This document shows positions 1 through 5,299 of a stretch of DNA of 6,909 bases, in pieces (position 1 is the stretch's first letter; each line of letters begins with the position of its first letter). The translations under genes and the position numbers were made by a program. The notes beneath the pieces were generated by a model. That model saw only the letters and a list, made by a program, of their open reading frames with translations, searched no databases and was not told where the DNA came from. Source of the stretch: Moraxellaceae bacterium (GTDB lineage: Bacteria > Pseudomonadota > Gammaproteobacteria > Pseudomonadales > Ketobacteraceae); contig NVVG01000133.1 of the NCBI GenBank assembly GCA_002402125.1, forward strand, positions 2,352-9,260, read 5' to 3'.

Positions 1-780
1 GTTGTTGTGTTTGAAGTGGCGACACGGGCGATTCGAAAGAATGAGTTCTCCGAAATATTTGATGCGGTTCGCACAGTCGTTGCAATAAATCATCAGTTGT
101 CGATAGCTAAGATTGTTATTGCAGATAAAAAGCAAGTACCAAGAACCACAAGCGGAAAAATCCAGCGCAGTAGAGCCAAGGCTAGGTTAGAGGCGCAACA
201 AATTGGTGTGGTTGCTGTTTGGGGTGGTGATGGTGAGCATGACGATGTCATGACGATTGACGTGTCAGAAGTCGAGAATTCTGGAGGCAGTAAAAATCGT
301 CTTACCATCGGTGAACGTGGCGTATTAAAGCAAGAGCTTGTAGCTCTGCCTGATAATGCGCAAAAAGTCGTTTATCTTTGTGACGTGTTGGTTGCTGACT
401 TTGCTTGTTTGGCTTCTATTGCTAAAGAACAGCTTAATCATCTCAGTGTGTTAGGCGGCATAGGTATAGATTCTATGCAGATGGTTGGTCTGCATGAGAA
501 GCTTGAGAATGAACTTGATACCACCTTCTCAATTTCTACCTTGTTGAACTACCATGACATAAAGTCTTTGGCTCAAGCTATTATTGATAAGGAATATTCT
601 TCAACCGCTAGTGATAGCTTGTTACATAGTGGTGAAGACAATGACCTGCATGCTAATGAGCATGGTAGCAGTCAATATGCTGGTACTAACCATAAGGCTG
701 GTCAGGTTACGGACGCGTTAGAAGATGAACTGGAGGCCTTATTGGGTAGTGATTTCCCCGGGGACGCTGGTAATTCATAG
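1..780 (+). CDS. Fatty acyl-AMP ligase / acyl carrier protein fusion, 5'-truncated (C-terminal 259 residues)
   Basis: The reading frame is open from base 1, so the start and the large adenylation domain lie outside the window. Codons 1-65 match the C-terminal subdomain of acyl-AMP ligases: an AVRxVV...H helix, then PRTTSGKIQR, whose lysine (nt 157-159) corresponds to the A10 lysine of the ANL superfamily. This region most resembles FAAL/FadD32-type enzymes, which make acyl-adenylates and pass the acyl group to a carrier protein. After a linker, codons about 118-197 form an acyl carrier domain with GIDSM, whose serine (nt 472-474) is the expected phosphopantetheine site. The last 60 residues are a Ser/Asn/His/Asp-rich linker ending in an acidic amphipathic stretch (DALEDELEALLGSDF). 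By family, it is cytoplasmic and loads a fatty acid onto its own ACP for a polyketide, lipopeptide or lipid pathway. Ligase-type calling is firm; the FAAL versus acyl-CoA ligase distinction rests on the fused ACP, since the diagnostic insertion is not in view. Confidence 0.88.
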   Translation, partial: VVVFEVATRAIRKNEFSEIFDAVRTVVAINHQLSIAKIVIADKKQVPRTTSGKIQRSRAKARLEAQQIGVVAVWGGDGEHDDVMTIDVSEVENSGGSKNRLTIGERGVLKQELVALPDNAQKVVYLCDVLVADFACLASIAKEQLNHLSVLGGIGIDSMQMVGLHEKLENELDTTFSISTLLNYHDIKSLAQAIIDKEYSSTASDSLLHSGEDNDLHANEHGSSQYAGTNHKAGQVTDALEDELEALLGSDFPGDAGNS

Positions 781-811
781 TCCGCTGGTTTTTCTATTGT
801 TCTAGAATTAC
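770..811. other. Imperfect inverted repeat spanning the convergent stop codons
   Basis: GTAATTC (770-776) plus TAG (778-780) pairs with CTA (802-804) plus GAATTAC (805-811), giving ten base pairs with one bulged A at 777 and a 21-nt loop. The two stop codons themselves pair with each other. Neither strand has a long T-run directly after the stem, so this is not a classical intrinsic terminator. It could still form in either transcript and protect or end the 3' ends. The stem is AT-rich, so it may be coincidental. Confidence 0.35.
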
Positions 812-2662
812 TTCCTTGATCCAATCTTCCATGATGGCTTGAGCCTTATCACCGGTAAAACTCATATGGGCAAAGAGTCCTCTAAGTGGCCCCTGAATAT
901 CAATGATGGGTGGCACCTGATAGATACCATAACCTTCATCTAGGTGATCCACCTGATCGACACCGTCAATGGCGAATAATATAGGGCCTACTTGAGGCAG
1001 TTGTGCAATTTCGGCCATGGCAGCAGAGGTGAAATTGGGTACCACCGAATCGCCTTCGCCGATCACTACGGCGACGGGTTTGGCCGTGGTGGTATTGGGT
1101 GGATTTCTAAAGTAATGAATAAAGTTAATCGCATCGGCATAATCCCCCTCATGCTGTAGGGCAGACTTCATTAACATGGCCTCAGCACCGGTGGCTCTTC
1201 TTGGCATTAGATGGCTAAAATAGCCCTCCCATATCATCGAGTTGGACAGCATATTTGAAAAACCCACGCCAGTGACCTGTAAAAAGGCGCCTTTTAAACC
1301 GGGTGCTAACGCAATAAAGGTAGATCCAAGTACCCCACCGAGTGATGTGCCTTGGTAAAAGATATTGTTGGTATCGATTTCGGCAATGCCGTCGCCATTA
1401 TAGGCCGGGGTTGAAATAAAGGTACTCCAAGACCGTTTAGGTAACACATCAATCGCCCCAATACTTGTCCTAATGGCTTTAAGCAATGACATAAAATCGA
1501 TCGATGATTGTGCCGCAATCCCAGAAAGCATTGCCGCGTCGGAGGGGGATACCATTGCCATCACATAACCGCCATCGGCCAAAATGCGTGTGCCGTGATT
1601 CGGGTGGTCTATGGAAACCGTGGCAATGCCCAATTTAGCATTTGATGCAACGATACCTGAGTCAGCTTCCTTCATTGCCCCAAGTCCATGGCCATAGATG
1701 GAGATAGGAACTTGTTTATATTTTGAGACCCATGGCAGAGCGAGGTGAAAGCGAATCCAATGTCCTTTAACTTCATCTAGGTCATAGTAAACGCCGCCGT
1801 CACTATTGCGAAAATTGTGTACCCATAGGTCGCCGCGAACGTGTGCAGCGACGTTTCCAGCCCAAGGATAGGTCACAATCATGTTACGTACGGGGTGATC
1901 TGCATTGTAGACATAGTCTGTTAGCTTGGTGATGCGACCAGTAACATCGTTTTCACTGCGAACGGTAAAGAACGTTAAATCAATTAGATCACCCCTATCG
2001 ATTCCTTGATTCTCAAGAAAGTCCAATGTAGGTCCATAGTAATTAGATAGTCTTGAACCGTTATCGGCCACGGCATCCATAAAACCGGCCGATGGGATGT
2101 GTGATCCGCCTGATGCGGTACGTAGGTTATTGGTTACCGCAACTACATAACGATTGGAAAACTTCCAGCGGGATCGAGCATAGATTTCGATAATATGGGA
2201 GGGCCTTAGCACGTATATTGATCTTGCGTAGTCACTATATTGTACCAGTATCGGAACGCGCTCACCGGTATCCAAGTTAAATGCGACTACGGTATCACCA
2301 CCATCGGCGGGCACTGTGGTTGGGTCCGGGGCCTTGGGCAATTCAAATAGAACGCTGGTGGCGGCAGAATATCCATTGGAATCGTTATATACTATTTCGG
2401 GTGTTAGTGATGTAGGTATCTCTTCAAATAGTTCCTCAGAGATAATTCCAGTGGGGAAATTTGCACCTATACCGGTTTCGCTAGTATTGTCTTCGTGAGT
2501 GAAAATATCGGAAGGGTAAGGAAGTCCACAGGTAATGTGAAAGGCGGGGTGACAAGGGCTATCTAATTCTCCATAAAATACTCGAGCGGGTTGGTCTGCA
2601 AATGTATGTGATGAACATACTAGAAATATTGCAGCAGCTGAAAAGTTACGGAGTATATTCAT
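794..2662 (-). CDS. Secreted alpha/beta-hydrolase (lipase/esterase-like), 622 aa
   Basis: A signal peptide is visible: MNILR, a hydrophobic core, then a TFA|D type I cleavage site after about residue 22. The cysteine at residue 16 does not sit in a proper lipobox (V at -1), so a lipoprotein is unlikely. The mature N-terminal half (about 23-300) opens with GLPYPSDIFT and resembles N-terminal regions of large bacterial extracellular lipases of the Pla-1/cef type. The hydrolase fold follows: GHGLG at 324-328 (oxyanion-loop-like), DHPNHGTR at 352-359, and the nucleophile elbow GTSLGG with Ser440. Asp538 (GEGDSVVP) and His599 (FAHMS) are the likely acid and histidine of the triad. The mature protein has only two cysteines, C37 and C45, probably a disulfide. 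Start choice: AAAAGGA (complement of 2669-2675) lies about 6 nt upstream of the ATG. It stands alone, convergent with the ligase-ACP gene. The fold and export are well supported; the substrate is unknown. Confidence 0.85.
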   Translation of the reverse strand: MNILRNFSAAAIFLVCSSHTFADQPARVFYGELDSPCHPAFHITCGLPYPSDIFTHEDNTSETGIGANFPTGIISEELFEEIPTSLTPEIVYNDSNGYSAATSVLFELPKAPDPTTVPADGGDTVVAFNLDTGERVPILVQYSDYARSIYVLRPSHIIEIYARSRWKFSNRYVVAVTNNLRTASGGSHIPSAGFMDAVADNGSRLSNYYGPTLDFLENQGIDRGDLIDLTFFTVRSENDVTGRITKLTDYVYNADHPVRNMIVTYPWAGNVAAHVRGDLWVHNFRNSDGGVYYDLDEVKGHWIRFHLALPWVSKYKQVPISIYGHGLGAMKEADSGIVASNAKLGIATVSIDHPNHGTRILADGGYVMAMVSPSDAAMLSGIAAQSSIDFMSLLKAIRTSIGAIDVLPKRSWSTFISTPAYNGDGIAEIDTNNIFYQGTSLGGVLGSTFIALAPGLKGAFLQVTGVGFSNMLSNSMIWEGYFSHLMPRRATGAEAMLMKSALQHEGDYADAINFIHYFRNPPNTTTAKPVAVVIGEGDSVVPNFTSAAMAEIAQLPQVGPILFAIDGVDQVDHLDEGYGIYQVPPIIDIQGPLRGLFAHMSFTGDKAQAIMEDWIKEVILEQ

Positions 2663-2799
2663 GATATATCCTTTTGCTTCGCTTTAGATTTTCTATGTAT
2701 TTTTTCTACAGTTCTTAATTGCAGTGTAGGCACGAAAAATGAAATTCGCGAAAATTCTTGAAATTAAATATAAAATATGCATTTGTTTTGAATTCATTT

Positions 2800-2840
2800 G
2801 CTCAAAAAAATAAGTTGAGCTGGTTTTTTTGTTGTTTTTT
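2800..2840 (+). terminator. Orphan intrinsic-terminator-like hairpin
   Basis: GCTCAA (2800-2805) and TTGAGC (2815-2820) form a perfect six-pair stem with a 9-nt A-rich loop. It is followed by a T-rich tract (2824-2840, seven Ts, then GTTG, then six Ts). The geometry fits a rho-independent terminator reading rightward. No annotated + strand gene ends just upstream: the hydrolase gene starts at 2662 and runs the other way. It could end an unrecognised small RNA starting within 2663-2780, or block stray transcription. The stem is short and the surroundings AT-rich, so chance is possible. Confidence 0.4.
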
Positions 2841-3165
2841 GGAAAAGAAATGGGAAGATTTTTTATCTCAATGGTAATTTTTTTCGGCCAATAATTTACG
2901 ATTTACCTATTATGGAAAAAGTTCTAGGCGGGGTTCTGGATAAAAAAAATAACATTTACTAGTTTGAATTATGTTTTGTGTTCTACTAAGCAAAGTGTCC
3001 GTCTGCCATTAATCCGTCAGAAAAACTTTTAAATATCGCCAGTATTCCGCGAACAAGATCCCTTGTTGCTAAATGTGATGGCCATACCCATAGACGTGTT
3101 TTGATGATGATTTCGTAAAAGTAAAAATGGGAAAAATACAGGCCTAAGAATTGTAGGCGAAAATA

Positions 3166-3186
3166 TTAACAAACTAATCCTGTTAA
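3166..3186. promoter_or_regulatory. Inverted repeat, candidate operator before the transporter operon
   Basis: TTAACA (3166-3171) and TGTTAA (3181-3186) form a perfect 6-bp inverted repeat with a 9-bp spacer. A further TTAAC (3193-3197) lies just downstream, also inverted relative to the right arm (GTTAA, 3182-3186). The right arm occupies the position expected for the -35 element of the TATAAT box at 3203. This is the layout of a dimeric repressor or activator site, but AT-rich half-sites arise easily by chance in this region. Confidence 0.35.
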
Positions 3187-3208
3187 GGATTTTTAACTGC
3201 CGTATAAT
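3181..3208 (+). promoter_or_regulatory. Candidate sigma70 promoter of the transporter-CYTH-thioesterase operon
   Basis: A perfect TATAAT -10 hexamer is at 3203-3208. The -35 position (TGTTAA at 3181-3186, 16-bp spacing) is a poor match to TTGACA, which fits a promoter needing help or subject to control. Transcription would begin near 3215, leaving a leader of about 50 nt before the GTG start. Confidence 0.5.
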
Positions 3209-3256
3209 GCGAATGCTTTGAAATTATGTCTTATTGACGGTTCGAATTGGAAAGTT

Positions 3257-3270
3257 GGAGACTTTTGGTG
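3257..3270 (+). promoter_or_regulatory. Ribosome binding site that decides the transporter start
   Basis: GGAG (3257-3260) lies 7 nt before an in-frame GTG (3268-3270). The longer alternative, TTG at 3247, has no comparable Shine-Dalgarno sequence and would put this GGAG inside the coding region. Confidence 0.65.
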
Positions 3271-4212
3271 ACGAATAAAAATAGCTTGAATGTGCAGCAT
3301 TCGTATCAACGTAGTGGGTTGCTAATGATGCTGCTAGGGACAATCTGTTTTTCGGCGAAGGCCATTTTTGTAAAACTGGCGTATGGCTATCAAATAGATG
3401 CCGTCACACTCATGACATTACGAATGGGGATTTCCTTGCCGTTCTATTTGGTTATTGGTTTTTTTGTGTTGCGAGGTAATGCCGTCTCACGATTGACCTT
3501 GGTGGATCATTTGAAAATTATTGGGTTTGGGGTTGCGGGATATTATCTAGCGAGTCTATTTGACCTAACAGGCCTGCAATATATCACTGCTGGATTTGAG
3601 CGACTTATTCTATTTCTCTATCCTACCATTGTACTGCTGATATCTGCTTTGTTGCTAAAGCGCCGCATACTAATGCGGGAGATGATTGCGCTAGTGCTGG
3701 GTTACCTGGGCATATTGGTGGTGTATCTTAATGATGTTCAACTGTCAGGTGATGATGTCACCATTGGCATGTTATGGGTGCTGGGAAGTGCCGTGACCTT
3801 TGCTATCTATATAGTGGGTAGCGGCCAGATGTTTTCCAAGATCAGTTCGATGGGTTTTACCGTGTATGCCATGAGTGCGGCAAGTATTGCCATTTTGGTT
3901 CATTTTGGGTTGACTCGGCCCATACAAAACTTGCAGGTTGTTCCAGAGCTATGGACAATTGCAACTATTATCGCGGTGGCTTGTACCGTAATCCCGACCT
4001 TTTTGATGGCGGAAGGCATCAAGCGCATAGGTGCTCCCAAGGCGGCCCTAGTCGGCAGTGTTGGTCCGGCCTTTACTGCAATATTTGCCTATTTTATTTT
4101 GGGTGAAGTATATACATGGGTGCATTTTATCGGCATGCTTTTAGTATTGTCTGCAGTATTAACCATTGGTCGAAAAAAACAGGAAACCAACAATAATGGC
4201 CGTAGAGATTGA
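3268..4212 (+). CDS. EamA-family (DMT superfamily) inner-membrane transporter, 314 aa
   Basis: The protein has ten hydrophobic segments at roughly residues 17-36, 45-68, 80-99, 105-131, 138-154, 166-185, 196-212, 231-250, 256-279 and 282-301, arranged as two EamA repeats of five helices. Typical family features are LGTICFSAKAIFVK at the start of repeat one and GAPKAALVGSVGPAFTAIFAYFILGE near the end of repeat two. The length is normal. DMT proteins export or exchange small metabolites such as amino acids or nucleotide precursors; the substrate here cannot be assigned. The C-terminus is a short basic tail facing the cytoplasm by family topology. The start is GTG at 3268, chosen for its GGAG site; a TTG at 3247 would add seven residues. 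It is the first gene of an operon, and its last 17 bases overlap the CYTH gene, suggesting translational coupling. Confidence 0.9.
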   Translation: MTNKNSLNVQHSYQRSGLLMMLLGTICFSAKAIFVKLAYGYQIDAVTLMTLRMGISLPFYLVIGFFVLRGNAVSRLTLVDHLKIIGFGVAGYYLASLFDLTGLQYITAGFERLILFLYPTIVLLISALLLKRRILMREMIALVLGYLGILVVYLNDVQLSGDDVTIGMLWVLGSAVTFAIYIVGSGQMFSKISSMGFTVYAMSAASIAILVHFGLTRPIQNLQVVPELWTIATIIAVACTVIPTFLMAEGIKRIGAPKAALVGSVGPAFTAIFAYFILGEVYTWVHFIGMLLVLSAVLTIGRKKQETNNNGRRD

Positions 4213-4681
4213 ACGTAAATTCTTGCTCAAAGATGAGAGTTGGAGAAAGGATGCTCAGGGTAATGTCATTGACGGACTTAAATTTCGTCAGGGTTACCTA
4301 AAAACTGAGGGCGCCACGGTACGAGTGAGGCTTGAAGGTGAGCGTGCGGTTTTAACTATCAAGGGAAAAACTGTGGGCATGTCTCGGTCGGAGTATGAGT
4401 ATGAGATCCCATTTGACGATGCTAATGAGATGTTGGATCAACTATGCCAGAAGCCATTGATAGAGAAAACGAGATACCTCAGAAAAGAGGGCGAGTTAAC
4501 CTGGGAGATCGATATCTTTGAGGGTGAAAATGCCGGTTTGTATATTGCGGAAGTTGAATTATCCAGTGAAAGCCAGCAAGTGTTAATACCTGCTTGGGTG
4601 GGTGAAGAAGTGACGGGTGATCCAAAATATTACAATAGCAACTTGGTTAGTTATCCATTTTCACTGTGGCCAGCTGAATAA
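4196..4681 (+). CDS. CYTH-domain / triphosphate tunnel metalloenzyme, 161 aa
   Basis: This is a single CYTH domain with almost all signature residues: EIERK (E4, E6, K8) at the extreme N-terminus, R43 and R45 (VRVRL), K56 and K58 (IKGK), acidic residues in SEYEYE (E66, E68, E70), K91 and R93, WEID (E104, D106), and the closing AEVEL (E119, E121). These line an eight-stranded tunnel that binds triphosphate and divalent metal ions. Stand-alone bacterial members are often inorganic tripolyphosphatases or other triphosphate hydrolases, and some are class IV adenylate cyclases; the motifs do not separate these. The start at 4196 places EIERK in its usual position right after the methionine; a start at 4166 would add ten residues reading out of the transporter's tail. 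AGGA lies 11 nt upstream. It is probably soluble and cytoplasmic, and co-transcribed with both neighbours. Confidence 0.92.
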   Translation: MAVEIERKFLLKDESWRKDAQGNVIDGLKFRQGYLKTEGATVRVRLEGERAVLTIKGKTVGMSRSEYEYEIPFDDANEMLDQLCQKPLIEKTRYLRKEGELTWEIDIFEGENAGLYIAEVELSSESQQVLIPAWVGEEVTGDPKYYNSNLVSYPFSLWPAE

Positions 4682-4704
4682 TGTAGACTTTTAAGGAAAG
4701 AATA

Positions 4705-5139
4705 ATGGAAGACCTATTAGTTGAATATCCAGTTGTGGTTGAATGTCCTGTGATTTGGGGTGATATGGATGCCTTTCAACATTTGAACAATACTGTCTAT
4801 TTCAAATATTTTGAATCAGCCCGCATGGCCTTTTTTGATAAAATTGGTTTTGAAAACGAAAAAGGTGAAATAGGTATCGGCCCTATTTTGGCATCTACCC
4901 AGTGTCGATTCCGGATTCCATTAAAGTATCCTGACACGGTTTCAATCGGGGCACGCATTGTTGATATGGAAGGTGACCGTTTTACTATGTTATATCGGGT
5001 CGTCAGCCATAAGCATAGAAAAGTTGCAGCTGAGGGTGATGGTCTTATCATTGCGTATGATTATAATGCATCGGAAAAATCCCAGTTACCCAATGTTATC
5101 TGTCAGCGTATCAATGAGCTTCAGGAGAAAGGGCTTTAA
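4705..5139 (+). CDS. Hot-dog fold acyl-CoA thioesterase (4HBT/YbgC-FadM type), 144 aa
   Basis: The N-terminal strand and loop carry WGDMDAFQHLNNTVYFKYFESAR (split here as W18-G-D-M-D22 and H26-L-N-N), the hallmark of the 4-hydroxybenzoyl-CoA thioesterase-like family. D22 aligns with the catalytic aspartate, and the FKYFESAR helix is the central hot-dog helix. Later strands follow the family pattern (TQCRFRIPLKYPDTVSIG, then DRFTMLYRVV). The length is typical, so the gene looks complete. Such enzymes hydrolyse acyl-CoA thioesters, usually as cytoplasmic oligomers; chain-length preference cannot be read from sequence. The start is supported by AAGGA at 4693-4697, 7 nt before the ATG. It follows the CYTH stop by 23 bp and looks like the last gene of the operon, though no clear terminator was seen after it. 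Confidence 0.9.
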   Translation: MEDLLVEYPVVVECPVIWGDMDAFQHLNNTVYFKYFESARMAFFDKIGFENEKGEIGIGPILASTQCRFRIPLKYPDTVSIGARIVDMEGDRFTMLYRVVSHKHRKVAAEGDGLIIAYDYNASEKSQLPNVICQRINELQEKGL

Positions 5140-5191
5140 ATAGGGTTGTTTTGTCAAAGGTTATGTTCGGCTAAGGTGTATCGGGGGCTGG

Positions 5192-5218
5192 TTGTCGCTA
5201 TCGGTGTTGTTGTATAAT
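5192..5218 (+). promoter_or_regulatory. Candidate promoter of the TonB-dependent receptor gene
   Basis: TATAAT at 5213-5218 is a perfect -10 hexamer. TTGTCG at 5192-5197 matches four of six -35 positions but with a short 15-bp spacer. Transcription would start near 5225, giving a leader of about 75 nt. The leader contains a perfect 10-bp palindrome, TAACTAGTTA (5243-5252), and two AGGAG copies (5231-5235 and 5252-5256) set 21 bp apart. No recognisable Fur box was seen. The rest of the 160-bp gap (5140-5299) shows no gene. Confidence 0.4.
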
Positions 5219-5299
5219 CGATTAATTTGCAGGAGATTAGCTTAACTAGTTAGGAGTTTTGTCCACTGTATAACGAATTCACTCGGAGTGGCCTTATTC

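Larger units (their letters stand above)
2663..3267. other. AT-rich divergent intergenic region
   Basis: About 600 bp separates the start of the hydrolase gene from the start of the transporter gene on the other strand. It is much richer in A/T than the flanking genes, with several A- and T-runs. I see no convincing protein-coding gene and no tRNA-like structure. It holds a terminator-like hairpin (2800-2840), a small dyad (3049-3069, stem AACAAG/CTTGTT with a 4-nt loop, extendable by GC/GC with a bulged G), and the inferred transporter promoter with an inverted repeat. No clean sigma70 promoter was found for the hydrolase gene; TACACT on the minus strand (complement of 2724-2729) is a weak -10 candidate without a good -35. 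Confidence 0.7.

Noticed and set aside
93..308. Antisense 71-codon ORF inside the ligase-ACP gene
   Set aside because: It lies opposite a strongly conserved coding region, has no recognisable domain, and is best explained as a shadow of the + strand codons. The same applies to the short ORFs at 1306-1518, 2316-2498, 4797-5051, 4958-5143 and 6489-6746.
2606..2662. Lipoprotein signal on the secreted hydrolase (cysteine at residue 16)
   Set aside because: Valine at -1 does not fit a lipobox, and a normal type I site (TFA|D) follows six residues later.
2739..2813. 24-codon ORF (MKFAKILEIKY...) before the orphan hairpin
   Set aside because: It is lysine/isoleucine-rich as expected from random AT-rich DNA, has only a weak GTAGG upstream and no clear promoter, so it is not listed as a gene.
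2888..2914. CCAATAAT / ATTATGG inverted repeat
   Set aside because: It needs a bulge, is nearly all A/T, and is expected by chance in this AT-rich stretch.
3247..3267. TTG start for the transporter at 3247
   Set aside because: It has no good ribosome site, whereas the GTG at 3268 has GGAG at 7-nt spacing.
4166..4195. Upstream ATG start for the CYTH gene
   Set aside because: It would add ten residues before the EIERK motif, which normally sits at the extreme N-terminus, and would enlarge the overlap with the transporter gene.
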